Assembly (NCBI GenBank): GCA_029259845.1
Contig: JAJDEI010000218.1
Location: 1-35,594 of the forward strand
Reading direction: 5' to 3'
DNA length: 35,594 nt
From: Planctomycetaceae bacterium
GTDB lineage: Bacteria > Planctomycetota > Planctomycetia > Planctomycetales > Planctomycetaceae
In this document: in pieces, positions 15,622 through 24,298 of the stretch
How the letters are laid out: each line of letters starts with the position of its first letter
Numbering within the stretch: position 1 is the first letter of the stretch
The notes under the pieces: generated by a model
What the model was told of the DNA's origin: nothing
The model's database searches: none
Seen by the model: only the letters and a program-made list of their open reading frames with translations
Made by a program: the position numbers and the translations under genes

Positions 15622-15987
15622 TCAGGCTCCGGCTTCCGCCGGCGGCGGGGGAACCGCACCTTCGGGTGCCGGTGCGGGAGCAGCTTCCGGGGCGGGAGCG
15701 GGAGCAGCATCGGCATCAGGCGCCGGAGCGCCTTCGCCGCATGAGCTGCACGGTGCTTCGCCGCACGCGCTGCACGGGGCTTCGCCGCATGAGCTGCAAG
15801 CCGACTCGCAGCACGTATTGCAGGTCACCTGGCAGGATTGATGGTGACGATGGCCGTGGTGACGGACAGAGTGCATCCGGCATCCGGTCCGTCGTCCGCA
15901 GCCACGATGGCCGGCATCGGCCGAATCACCAAGGCTCAACAGGGCCACGAGGGCCACAAGGATTGTGAAGACACCCGCACGTTTCAT
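15622..15987 (-). CDS. small Cys-rich secreted protein with 8-residue repeats
   Basis: A 121-residue exported protein. Residues 1-25 form a signal peptide (VFTILVALVALLSLGDSADA). The mature part starts with a His/Arg-rich segment (RHHGHRHHQ), then a Cys-rich region with 12 Cys between residues 30 and 83 in all, including the repeated unit CSSCGEAP / CSACGEAP / CSSCGEGA, and ends in a Pro/Ala/Glu tail. It might bind metal or form a disulfide-linked surface element, but I recognise no characterised family. The start at 15987 has aagagga-like sequence (agaggaa) seven bases upstream. A good promoter (16086-16113) and terminator (15500-15540) mark it as a single-gene unit. Confidence 0.8.
   Translation of the reverse strand: MKRAGVFTILVALVALLSLGDSADAGHRGCGRRTGCRMHSVRHHGHRHHQSCQVTCNTCCESACSSCGEAPCSACGEAPCSSCGEGAPAPDADAAPAPAPEAAPAPAPEGAVPPPPAEAGA
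15734..15829. repeat. 24-bp coding tandem repeat
   Basis: Three 24-bp units beginning tcgccgca (15734-15757, 15758-15781, 15782-15805) plus a diverged fourth (15806-15829, starting tcgcagca). They encode the CSxCGEAP repeats of the Cys-rich protein on the minus strand. The first three differ by few bases, so the duplication looks fairly recent. Confidence 0.8.
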
Positions 15988-16387
15988 CGTTCGTTCCTCT
16001 GTTTTCACTCGAAGTTGTTTCAAACGCCTGAGCTTGCAATCTCCACACGACACACAATGAAGTGGGGAAAACACACGCTCTAGGTAGGATACTTCGACTC
16101 TGACCCGTGTCAATCGTTGTCCTGGAATTCTTTTCTGCCTGCTGGGCAGCGAACAAGCTCCTCGGATTGGTGAATTCAACGGGACGAGGGTGTGCGCTTT
16201 TGCACTCGGCAGGAAAACATCGACGTGCCATGCTCTCCATTCCTGCCGAGTCCTTACCGCCCCGCCGCAAGGTTCGCTTATAATCGAGGTGCCACTCGTT
16301 AAGCGCGCGGCGACGGCAGAGGATGTTGCTCTCGTCTTCTGCAAACCCGCAAACGGTTTTCAAGCTGCACACTTTTCAGGTTGCGCA
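15988..16387. other. divergent intergenic region
   Basis: 400 bp between the Cys-rich gene (-) and the DUF1549/DUF1553 gene (+). It holds the minus-strand promoter at 16086-16113 and a perfect -10 box tataat at 16279-16284 on the + strand without a recognisable -35. The frame of the DUF1549/DUF1553 gene stays open leftward to 16190, but I see no domain or signal there. Confidence 0.5.
16086..16113 (-). promoter_or_regulatory. sigma70-type promoter for the Cys-rich gene
   Basis: Read on the minus strand: TTGACA (16113-16108), 16 bp, TATCCT (16091-16086). The -35 is perfect and the -10 matches 4 of 6. It predicts a 5' leader of about 90 nt. Confidence 0.55.
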
Positions 16388-19321
16388 ATGAGAACGACAG
16401 AGATCAGACATACCTCAGAGATCAGACATACCTTGCAAATCGTCGCGGGACTCCTTCTGTTGACGGGCATCGCGTTTTGTCGCAGGGCCGAGGGGAACGG
16501 TCCGGTCGATTTTAACCGCGACGTCCGGCCTGTGCTGACGTTGCACTGCCTCGCCTGTCACGGTCCCGACGCGGAACAGCGGGAGGCGGGGCTCCGTCTG
16601 GACCAACGTGACTCGGCCCTGGCGACGCTGGAGAGCGGGAACCGGGCGGTTATCCCGGGAGATCCGGAGGCAAGTTCGCTCATTCATCGCCTCTTTTCGG
16701 ACGACGAAAGCGAGCGGATGCCGCCCGGCGATGAGGGTCCGGGGCTGAGCGATTCCGAGAAGTCCGTGCTACGCCGGTGGATCGCCGAAGGGGCCTCGTT
16801 TGAACAGCACTGGTCCTTCATGCGACCGCAACCGGTCACGCCTCCGTCCGTCAAGACGGGGCAATGGGCGCGAAACGCGATCGATCGGTTCGTGCTGGCA
16901 CGTCTGGAAGCCGAGGGACTCACACCGACGGAGCCGGCGGACAAGTATCGCCTCTGCCGTCGCGTCTCCCTCGATTTGACAGGAGTGCCGCCGACGATTG
17001 CCGAGGCGGACGCATTCGTCAACGACCCGGATCCGGCAGCCTACCAGAAGTTGGTCGGCCGGTTGCTGGCGTCGCCCCGGTTCGGCGAGCGATGGGCGCG
17101 GGTGTGGCTCGATCTGGCCCGCTATGCCGACTCGCAAGGTTACGCCCAGGACTCCGGGCGCACCATCTGGCGTTACCGCGACTGGGTCATCCGAGCCATC
17201 AACGACGGGATAACGTTCGATCAATTCACGACCGAACAGATCGCCGGCGACTTGCTCCCCAATCCGTCAACGGAACAACTGATCGCGACGGCGTTTCATC
17301 GCAACACGATGACCAACAGCGAAGGGGGGACGAACGACGAAGAGTTCCGCAACGCGGCGATCATCGATCGCGTGAACACGACCATGGAAGTCTGGATGGG
17401 GATGACGATGGGGTGTGCCCAGTGCCATTCGCACAAGTACGATCCGATTTCGCAGGAGGAGTTCTTTCGCTTCTTCGCAATCCTCAATCAGACGCAGGAC
17501 GCCGACCGGCCGGATGAGTCGCCGTTTCTTCCCGAGTACTCCGATGAGCAGCTCGCCGAACGTTCGAGGCTGCAGGAAGAGATCTCGGCACTCGAAGCAA
17601 CGGTCGCGGAACTGGCTGCAGCCAAACAACCGGATGCCGGGCCGGAGGGGAGCGAGTCGCCGTCGGCCGATTCGCTGCCAGCCGGTCCGCTGGCGGCCCG
17701 CTTTGTCCGCGTAGAATCGCTCGGCACAAAGATCGTGCTACATCTCGCCGAGGTGCAGGCGTTCGTCGGAGACGAGAATGTGGCTCTCAAGGGACAGGCG
17801 CGGCAGTCGAGCACGGGATCCGGCGGGGACGCCGCGCGGGCCATCGATGGCGATACGAACGGTGACTACGCCGCCGGCTCGGTCAGCCACACGGCGACGG
17901 AGGACAACCCCTGGTGGGAAGTCGAGTTGGCCGAGCCGACAGCGATCGATCGGGTGGTCATCTGGAACCGCACCGACAACGGGCTGCACGCACGGTTGTC
18001 CGATTGGCGGGCCGTCCTGCTGGATGCGGACCGAAAAGCCCTGTCAGTCGCCCGTTTCCACGATGCCCCCAAAGTGGACCGGACGATCGCCTTCCCGCGG
18101 CACGGCGACGAACGAACCGACGAGCACCGGGACGCACTGCTCGCCTATCTCAAGGAAACGGGGGCCGGTCTGTCCCCGGAGGAGCGTCAGTTGCGCGACC
18201 TCAAGGACCAACTGGCGAAGATCGTCCCCGCCATCAAAACGCCCATCATGAAAGAACAGCCCGAAGACAAACGACGAACGACCAACATTCAGTTGCGGGG
18301 CAACTATCGCGTGCTCGGCGAAGAAGTTGTGCCGGGGTTCCCGGCGTCTTTTCACCCGCTGCCCGGCGTCGAGCGTCCCACGCGGCTCGATTTGGCGCGA
18401 TGGCTTGTCGCGGAGGACAATCCGCTCTCGCCGCGTGTCGTGGTGAATCGCTACTGGGAGCAACTCTTCGGCGTGGGCATTGTGAAGACGAGCGAAGATT
18501 TCGGCACGCAGGGGGAGCCGCCGTCACATCCACAACTGCTCGACCATCTGGCGGTCGAGCTCGCCCGGAACGGTTGGGACACCAAATGGCTGCTGCGGGA
18601 AATCGTCACCAGCGCCACGTACCGCCAGTCGTCGCGGACGTCTCCCGAGTTGAAGGAGCGTGATCCTGAGAACCGGCTGTTGTCGCGGGGGCCACGCTTC
18701 CGGTTGCCGGCGGAGATGATTCGCGACCAGATGCTGGCGGTCGGCGGACTGTTGAGCGACAAGATGTTCGGCCCGCCCGTGCAGCCGCGCAGGCCCAAGC
18801 TCGGGTTGCGTGCCGCCTTTGGAGGCACGACTGACTGGGACACGAGTGCAGGCGAAGACCAGTACCGGCGCGGGTTGTACACCAAATGGAGACGGACCGC
18901 TCCGTACCCGTCGTTGGTGACGTTCGATGCACCGAGCCGCGAGTTCTGCACAATTCGCCGCATTCGCACAAACACGCCACTGCAGGCACTGGTCACGCTC
19001 AACGATCCCGTGTCGATTGAAGCGGCTCAGGGACTGGCCCGACGCGTCCTCAGTGGCGAAGGAACGGACATGCACGACAGGCTGGAGCGGCTGTTCCGCT
19101 GCGTGCTCGTGCGTCCGCCGACGACAACCGAGAGCGAACTGCTGAAAGCAACGCTCGCAGATGCGGCGTCCCAGTTTCGAACCGACCTCCCTCGTGCCAA
19201 GCAGATGGCAACCGACCCGATCGGTCCCGCGCCGGAAGGAACCGACATCGCCGAACTGGCAGCGTGGACCGTGCTCGCCAACGTGGTCCTCAATCTCGAC
19301 GAGACACTCGCCCGACCGTAA
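16388..19321 (+). CDS. DUF1549/DUF1553 planctomycete cytochrome protein with discoidin-like domain
   Basis: A 977-residue exported protein. A signal peptide (about 1-36) is followed by the PSCyt1-type heme motif CLACH (54-58), then a DUF1549 (PSCyt2) region at about 160-365 with AIDRFVLARLEAEGL, RRVSLDLTGVPPT and a second CAQCH (343-347). A short coiled-coil-like stretch (388-412) precedes a discoidin/F5-8C-like beta domain at 436-560 (RFVRVESLGTKIVLHLAEVQ; NPWWEVELAEPTAIDRVVIW), and DUF1553 (PSD1) fills about 660-930 (RLDLARWLVAEDNPL, VNRYWEQLFGVGIV). The family is a hallmark of Planctomycetota; activity is unproven but electron transfer or polysaccharide-related work is suspected. The discoidin-like domain could bind carbohydrate. 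The start at 16388 begins the signal peptide. No DUF1501 partner gene follows. Confidence 0.93.
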   Translation: MRTTEIRHTSEIRHTLQIVAGLLLLTGIAFCRRAEGNGPVDFNRDVRPVLTLHCLACHGPDAEQREAGLRLDQRDSALATLESGNRAVIPGDPEASSLIHRLFSDDESERMPPGDEGPGLSDSEKSVLRRWIAEGASFEQHWSFMRPQPVTPPSVKTGQWARNAIDRFVLARLEAEGLTPTEPADKYRLCRRVSLDLTGVPPTIAEADAFVNDPDPAAYQKLVGRLLASPRFGERWARVWLDLARYADSQGYAQDSGRTIWRYRDWVIRAINDGITFDQFTTEQIAGDLLPNPSTEQLIATAFHRNTMTNSEGGTNDEEFRNAAIIDRVNTTMEVWMGMTMGCAQCHSHKYDPISQEEFFRFFAILNQTQDADRPDESPFLPEYSDEQLAERSRLQEEISALEATVAELAAAKQPDAGPEGSESPSADSLPAGPLAARFVRVESLGTKIVLHLAEVQAFVGDENVALKGQARQSSTGSGGDAARAIDGDTNGDYAAGSVSHTATEDNPWWEVELAEPTAIDRVVIWNRTDNGLHARLSDWRAVLLDADRKALSVARFHDAPKVDRTIAFPRHGDERTDEHRDALLAYLKETGAGLSPEERQLRDLKDQLAKIVPAIKTPIMKEQPEDKRRTTNIQLRGNYRVLGEEVVPGFPASFHPLPGVERPTRLDLARWLVAEDNPLSPRVVVNRYWEQLFGVGIVKTSEDFGTQGEPPSHPQLLDHLAVELARNGWDTKWLLREIVTSATYRQSSRTSPELKERDPENRLLSRGPRFRLPAEMIRDQMLAVGGLLSDKMFGPPVQPRRPKLGLRAAFGGTTDWDTSAGEDQYRRGLYTKWRRTAPYPSLVTFDAPSREFCTIRRIRTNTPLQALVTLNDPVSIEAAQGLARRVLSGEGTDMHDRLERLFRCVLVRPPTTTESELLKATLADAASQFRTDLPRAKQMATDPIGPAPEGTDIAELAAWTVLANVVLNLDETLARP
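16398..16433. repeat. 18-bp exact tandem duplication in coding sequence
   Basis: cagagatcagacatacct occurs twice without a gap (16398-16415 and 16416-16433), duplicating six residues (EIRHTS/EIRHTL) just ahead of the hydrophobic core of the signal peptide. An even simpler ancestor without the duplication would also be a valid signal peptide. Confidence 0.9.
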
Positions 19322-19726
19322 CGGGAACGATCGATCGAACCACGGATACTCCATCGCGCGTCCTCTGAAACGCAGCTGACGAGCCTACAAGTGACAAGAA
19401 GGAAAGAAGCACTGGTTTTTACGAATTCTCCCAGCGCGGCAGAGCCGCAACCAAAGGGGAGAGACCGCGGCCCATCACCCGGCAAAAACTTGCGCACGAG
19501 ACAACACATTGAAGCTTCTGTAGTACGGATTGACGGAGACGAGGACGGGCGGCCCAGCCGGGTGCCGCAGGCACAGGATGCCTGACACTCGGTTCGCAAT
19601 CCATCTGGAACGCCCGGAGGCAGAGTGTGAGTCATCTTGTCGCTTCGCGTGCCGGCTGTGCCAACCGTCCCGGAAGTCTGTTGGCCACGTGTGCCGCGGC
19701 ATGCCCATTCGGACGGCACTGTGTGA
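19322..19726. other. convergent intergenic region, nothing recognised
   Basis: 405 bp between the ends of two convergent genes. A segment near 19550-19575 (gcggcccagccgggtgcc) resembles the arm of the palindrome at the end of the window (35459-35469). I see no gene, terminator or promoter I would defend. Confidence 0.4.
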
Positions 19727-20485
19727 TCAAGCCGTGACGCCGCGGCAGACGGGGCAGTCCGGATTTCGGAAGATGCGACGTTTCGAGAAGGCCATGTCGC
19801 GGAGGTCGAAGGCCAGCAGTTGGCCACCGAGAGGTTCTCCGAAGCTGGCGAGGACTTTGACGGCCTCCATCGCCGCCAGGCAGCCGACCGTGCCGGAGAC
19901 CGCGCCGAACACGGGAAACTCGCGCGTCCAGGCAGTTGGCTTCTCCGGCGTGAGACAGGCCAGACAGGGCGTTCGGCCGGGAAGGATCGTGGTGATGCTC
20001 GCCTCCAGGTCGAACATGGCACATTCGACCAGCGGCTTGCGTTGCTCGACCGCCTGCCGATTCATGGCGAAACGCTCTTCAAACAACGGAGCGCAGTCGA
20101 CGATCAGATCGACTTGTTCGCAGAGCGCAGCCGCGTTTTGTTCGGAGAGGTTTTCGCCGACGGTGACGATTTCAAGCCGCGGGTTGAGTTCCGCCAATCG
20201 TCTCGCAGCCGATTCGACGCGCGGCTTGCCGAGCCAGTCGTGGGTCATCAATAGTTGGCGGTTGAGGTCGCTCGGCTTGACATTCCCCGCATGGGCGAGG
20301 ACCAGTTTCCCGACGCCCGCCGCGGCCAGTTCGTAGGCGACGACGCTGCCCAAACCGCCGACCCGCGAGATGAGGACCGCAGCACCTTTGAGCGCCTCCT
20401 GCCCCGCTTCGCGAAAGTCGTCCACCCAGATTTGCCACTCGTAGGTGGCCCGTTCTTCGTCAGTGAGGGGGACTCGTTTCGTCAT
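19727..20485 (-). CDS. ThiF/MoeB/HesA-family E1-like adenylyltransferase
   Basis: A 252-residue protein of the ubiquitin-activating E1-like family, which adenylates the C-terminus of small sulfur-carrier or ubiquitin-like proteins. The nucleotide-binding loop reads SRVGGLGS (40-47), with Arg in place of the first Gly of GxGGLG. The ATP-contact motif is SDLNRQ (72-77), and LGKPR (85-89) carries the conserved Lys. A zinc site is formed by CLAC and CPVC near the C-terminus. The variant loop and the 'LAHAGNVKPSDLNRQ' stretch fit a HesA-like subgroup rather than classic MoeB/ThiF; substrate is unknown. No ThiS, MoaD or JAMM gene lies nearby. The start at 20485 lacks an obvious ribosome site. The S1-like gene is upstream on the same strand, 122 bp away. 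Confidence 0.88.
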   Translation of the reverse strand: MTKRVPLTDEERATYEWQIWVDDFREAGQEALKGAAVLISRVGGLGSVVAYELAAAGVGKLVLAHAGNVKPSDLNRQLLMTHDWLGKPRVESAARRLAELNPRLEIVTVGENLSEQNAAALCEQVDLIVDCAPLFEERFAMNRQAVEQRKPLVECAMFDLEASITTILPGRTPCLACLTPEKPTAWTREFPVFGAVSGTVGCLAAMEAVKVLASFGEPLGGQLLAFDLRDMAFSKRRIFRNPDCPVCRGVTA

Positions 20486-20607
20486 CGTCGGTCGCGGTGG
20501 GGATGGTTAACCAACACATCGGGCGAATTGAGCCGGTGGGTGGGCCGGCCAATACGTCGGTGCCCGGCCTTCGGACGGCAGGCCAAAATCTGAACTCCGG
20601 CGACTGG

Positions 20608-22662
20608 TTATCCCCCGAAACGGTTGGGGTCGCCGAATAGTTGGCCGCCGGTCGGATCACCGATGCCGCCCCTGAGAGACGCCGGGTCGGCCCGTTGCAC
20701 GGGGGGGGCGTCCGGCTCGGGAGCTTCCTCCGGCTTTTCTTTGAGGGCTTTGACCGACAGGCTGATGCGTTTGCGCGACGGGTCGGCTTCCAAGACCTGC
20801 ACGTCGAGTTCCTGGCCGACGCGGAGCACCTCCTGCACCGACTTGATCCGTTGATGGTCCAACTGGCTGATGTGCACGAGTCCTTCGATGCCCGGCTCCA
20901 ATTCGACGAACCCGCCGAAGGATTCGATCCGCGTGACTTTGCCTTTGATGACCATGCCGGACGGATATTTCTCCTCAGCGGTCTGCCAGGGATTGGCCGA
21001 CAGTTGCCGCATGCCCAGGCCGATCTTCTTTTTTTCCGTGTCGACCGACAGCACCTTGACTTCGATTTCCTGTCCCTGGGTGAGCACATCGCTGGGATGG
21101 TTGATGCGGCTCCAACTGATCTGCCCGACGTGCAGCAACCCGTCGACCCCGCCGATGTCGACAAACGCCCCGTAGTCCTTGATCGTCTTCACGCGGCCCT
21201 GGTAGGTTTGGCCGGGGGCGACTTTCTCGAAGAAGTCTTTCTCGGTGACCTCCCGCTCGGCTTCGAGGAGACTGCGGCGGCTGAGTACGAGCTTCCGCCG
21301 CTTGGGATTCACCTCGGTGACCCGGGCACGCAGCTTCTGCCCGACGTATGCATTCAGGTCGGCCACGTAGCCGAGTTCCACCTGAGAGGCCGGCATGAAG
21401 CCCCGCAGGCTGCCGACGCTGACTTCCAGGCCGCCCTTATTGGTTTGGTTGACTTGGCATTCGACGGTCTGGTCGACGCTGAGCTCATCCCAATTGCCCC
21501 GTACGCGGGAGGCACCGCTCGGCAGGTTGACGTGAATCAACCCTTCCTTCTCGTCGATGCGGCCAACGATGACGGTGATTGATTCTCCCTGCATCGGCTG
21601 CTTTCGCAGACCGAATTGCCGACGGGAGAGGACGCCCGGCATCCGCAGGCCGAAGTCGACGAACATGTCGTCGCCGTGGATGGACTGGACGGTTCCACTG
21701 AGCCGCGCCCCGCGGGTCACGTCTTCATCGGCGGGAACGGTGATCGCCTCGGCGACTTTGTCCAGATCGGCGACTTCCGTGTCGGGGACTTCACCCGTGT
21801 CCCCGGAAAGGGCCGCGTTGAGTTCGGCCTCAATGTCGGCGTCAAGTTGTTCGTTTTTCGGCGGCAGGGCGACCGGGTCTGCGGCAGGGGGCCGGGGCGG
21901 CGGAGCAGAAGCTCCCTCGGCACCTTCAGACGGCTGGTCCGCCGCCGATTCCTCCGCTGCCGGACTGTCACCTGCCGCCGCGTTCGTCTGATCGGTTGCC
22001 TCCGGCTGCGCACCGCCGGACAATTCTCCCGCCGCCGACGGCTCGTTGGTGCCTGGCGACTGCTGTGCTTGGTCGGATGCGGCGGCCGAAGCGGGCTCCA
22101 CCGGCGTCGGTGGAGTCGGTGTGACGATTGAGGGGACCGGCTTGGCGATGTCCGGGGAGTACGTGGGCCTCAACTCCACACGGCGTCGTGTTTTTTCCGG
22201 GGGCCGCTCTGCCGACTCCGGTGCCGCGTTTTCTTCTGTCGCGTTCTCGCCAGTCCCACTCTCGCCAGCCAGGGTCGGCTGGCCAGCGGACGGAGCTGCT
22301 TCCGCTGTTGGGGGCGTGTTCTCTCCGGCTGATGTCGCGACTTGTTCCGAAGCTGTGTTGCATTCGGTTGATTCGCCCGCGTTGGTTGCCGACGAATCGC
22401 TTGGCGAAACATCGCATGACGGAGGATCGGTTGATGGGGAATCAACTGACGGGGGAGCCGTCCCGGCTGCCGGTTCTCCCGCTGTTGCCTCAGGCGACGA
22501 CCCGGCCGCCGTGCTGTCCCCTGCCGCGGTCGGAGCAGCTGCCTGTTCCGGCATTGACCGGGGAGACTGTGCGTCTTCGGGTGGCTGCGCATCGTTCCCG
22601 GCGGAGGGGAGATCGGAAACCGAAGTGTCGGCTGGCAACGGGGAACTGTTATCGGTCGTCAT
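20608..22662 (-). CDS. ribosomal protein S1-like protein with long disordered N-terminus
   Basis: A 684-residue protein with four S1 RNA-binding domains at about 317-382, 397-463, 484-553 and 568-638. The third (GRVKTIKDYGAFVDIGGVDG) and fourth (GKVTRIESFGGFVELEPGIE) are the most canonical. The first 310 residues are low-complexity, rich in Ala, Pro, Ser, Glu and Thr, and predicted disordered. S1 helps mRNA docking on the 30S subunit; shortened four-domain S1 proteins occur in several phyla, and I infer a similar role. The C-terminal tail is Gly/Pro-rich. An acidic stretch (LDADIEAELNAALSGDTGE) links the extension to the first domain. The start at 22662 has no clear ribosome site, so a downstream start within the extension is possible. 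Confidence 0.88.
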   Translation of the reverse strand: MTTDNSSPLPADTSVSDLPSAGNDAQPPEDAQSPRSMPEQAAAPTAAGDSTAAGSSPEATAGEPAAGTAPPSVDSPSTDPPSCDVSPSDSSATNAGESTECNTASEQVATSAGENTPPTAEAAPSAGQPTLAGESGTGENATEENAAPESAERPPEKTRRRVELRPTYSPDIAKPVPSIVTPTPPTPVEPASAAASDQAQQSPGTNEPSAAGELSGGAQPEATDQTNAAAGDSPAAEESAADQPSEGAEGASAPPPRPPAADPVALPPKNEQLDADIEAELNAALSGDTGEVPDTEVADLDKVAEAITVPADEDVTRGARLSGTVQSIHGDDMFVDFGLRMPGVLSRRQFGLRKQPMQGESITVIVGRIDEKEGLIHVNLPSGASRVRGNWDELSVDQTVECQVNQTNKGGLEVSVGSLRGFMPASQVELGYVADLNAYVGQKLRARVTEVNPKRRKLVLSRRSLLEAEREVTEKDFFEKVAPGQTYQGRVKTIKDYGAFVDIGGVDGLLHVGQISWSRINHPSDVLTQGQEIEVKVLSVDTEKKKIGLGMRQLSANPWQTAEEKYPSGMVIKGKVTRIESFGGFVELEPGIEGLVHISQLDHQRIKSVQEVLRVGQELDVQVLEADPSRKRISLSVKALKEKPEEAPEPDAPPVQRADPASLRGGIGDPTGGQLFGDPNRFGG

Positions 22663-22790
22663 GCAAATATCGCTACTGGAACGCAGGTTTGAAAAACGCT
22701 CGTAAGTTCAGTTTCCCTGAAGACGGCTACCCTGAAGACGGCTTGAAGTGCCACGCCAGAATCCCGATGTCGTGATGCCGGTCGTCGTCC

Positions 22791-23237
22791 TCATTCGCCG
22801 AGGGCGCCGTCCGGTCCCGCCTCACCAAAGAGCAGTGCGTCGGAGAGCCGCTGCACTTGTCCTTCCTGGTCGACACAGGCAAGCACCGTCTTGCCCGTCG
22901 TTAACAGTTGTTGGTCGCGAAACAATGTGTATTGGTGTTCCATTTTCGCCGGCGTCATCCGCAGCAATTGTGTCCGCAGAGTGAGCACGTCATCGTACCG
23001 TGCGGGGGCCTTGTAGTGACACTCCAGAGAGACCACGACGAAAAAAAGTCCGCGCGATTCGAACTCGCGATAGTTTCCCCCCTTCGACCGGAACAGCTCC
23101 GTCCGCCCCATTTCGAAGTAATTGACATACGTCCCGTGATGGACCAGACCCATCGCATCCGTCTCGCAATAACGGACGCGAATCGTCATCTCATGGGCAT
23201 CGTCCCAGTCAACCATGTTGTCTTTTTGCCGGTTCAT
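22791..23237 (-). CDS. acyl-CoA thioesterase (4HBT, YbgC/FadM type)
   Basis: A 148-residue hotdog-fold thioesterase. The YbgC-type active-site segment reads [21 protein letters not shown]-like (residues 22-41, with Asp27), followed by the helix MGRTELFR. Members hydrolyse short acyl-CoA thioesters, or hydroxybenzoyl-CoA in the founding family; the substrate here is unknown. It is cytoplasmic. Its ATG overlaps the transaldolase stop as ATGA (23237-23234), which strongly suggests translational coupling. An in-frame ATG at 23216, seven codons later, is an alternative start. Confidence 0.9.
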   Translation of the reverse strand: MNRQKDNMVDWDDAHEMTIRVRYCETDAMGLVHHGTYVNYFEMGRTELFRSKGGNYREFESRGLFFVVVSLECHYKAPARYDDVLTLRTQLLRMTPAKMEHQYTLFRDQQLLTTGKTVLACVDQEGQVQRLSDALLFGEAGPDGALGE

Positions 23238-24298
23238 TCGCCCGGTGACGCCAGCGCCGACCGCTTCTCCCGGATGAGATCCAGCAGAGCCCGCTGAGGA
23301 TCGCAAAACTTCTTGAGGCCTTCTTCCATCAGGACGGTTTCCATCTGCGTGAAGTCGACCTTCTGGCCGATCTCCGCGAGCACCTCCTGCGGCGGCAATT
23401 GGCCGACCTGGCGGGTGAACGTCTTGCCGGCCATCTTCTGGATGGCGTCGTTTGTCGCCGGAGGATTGGTTTGGATATCGGAGCCGGCGAGCGCGGCGAC
23501 GTACTTGTCGGGCGGGTCTTCCGGCTTCTTGGTGCCCGTGCTGGCGAAGATGATCTCCTGGGCCAGCGGGGTCCCCTGATTTTTCCAAAGGTCCCGGTTT
23601 TTCTTCCAGATCCGTTTCGCGTTGACGATCCCCACCTGCCCCTGGGCGGCGTCGGACAAATCGGGTACGTGCTGTTCGGTGTAAACGTCGATCCGGCTGA
23701 TGAAGATGCTGTACACCGACTTGAACCCGTCGAGGTTTGCCCGCTGTTGGGCCCCCTTCCAGACGGCGTCGCGAGCCGCCTGATACTGACGCTCCGAGAA
23801 CACGAGTGTCACATTCACCGTGACACCGCCCGCCACCAGTTCCTCCAACGCCCCGATGCCGGCCGGGGTTGCGGGGACTTTGATCATCCGGTTGGCATGT
23901 CCAGACGACCACGACTGGCCCAACTTGATGTACTCAGCGGTGCGCTCGGCTGCGCTCAGCGGCGAATCGACATCGTCGATCAGCGGGTCGAGCTCGAAGC
24001 TCACGTAACCATCATTGCCTTTCGATTCCTCGTGCACGGGAGCGAAGACCGCCTCGGCTCGTGAGACCAGTTCATCGGTGATCTTCCAGGCGACCGCGCC
24101 GTCGTCGAGCCCCTCGCTCATCAGCCGGACGAGTTCCTCGTCGAAGCGGCCGGTCTTGATCAGGTTGGTGATGATGACCGGGTTCGACGTTGCGCCGGTC
24201 GCGCCGAGCTTTCGACTGGCTTCGACGGCTGCGGGGTCGACGCTGTCCAACCAGAGTTTGGTGCCGGTGTCGATCAGGGACTGCAAAGGGGTCGTCAT
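23234..24298 (-). CDS. tal: transaldolase
   Basis: A 354-residue transaldolase of the longer bacterial (Tal, not TalC-like) type, transferring a dihydroxyacetone unit between sugar phosphates in the non-oxidative pentose phosphate pathway. The N-terminus [14 protein letters not shown] and [12 protein letters not shown] (36-47) and the Schiff-base Lys140 in [11 protein letters not shown] are as expected. Later motifs are [12 protein letters not shown] and the C-terminal helix region ending [13 protein letters not shown]. The start at 24298 has aagga seven bases upstream; the frame stays open further upstream but that part is not conserved in style. The thioesterase gene follows directly with stop/start overlap. 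It is divergent from purB. Confidence 0.95.
   Translation of the reverse strand: MTTPLQSLIDTGTKLWLDSVDPAAVEASRKLGATGATSNPVIITNLIKTGRFDEELVRLMSEGLDDGAVAWKITDELVSRAEAVFAPVHEESKGNDGYVSFELDPLIDDVDSPLSAAERTAEYIKLGQSWSSGHANRMIKVPATPAGIGALEELVAGGVTVNVTLVFSERQYQAARDAVWKGAQQRANLDGFKSVYSIFISRIDVYTEQHVPDLSDAAQGQVGIVNAKRIWKKNRDLWKNQGTPLAQEIIFASTGTKKPEDPPDKYVAALAGSDIQTNPPATNDAIQKMAGKTFTRQVGQLPPQEVLAEIGQKVDFTQMETVLMEEGLKKFCDPQRALLDLIREKRSALASPGE

Noticed and set aside
15734-15829. A CRISPR-like array (regularly repeated units)
   Set aside because: The 24-bp units are contiguous without spacers and lie in frame in a protein gene.
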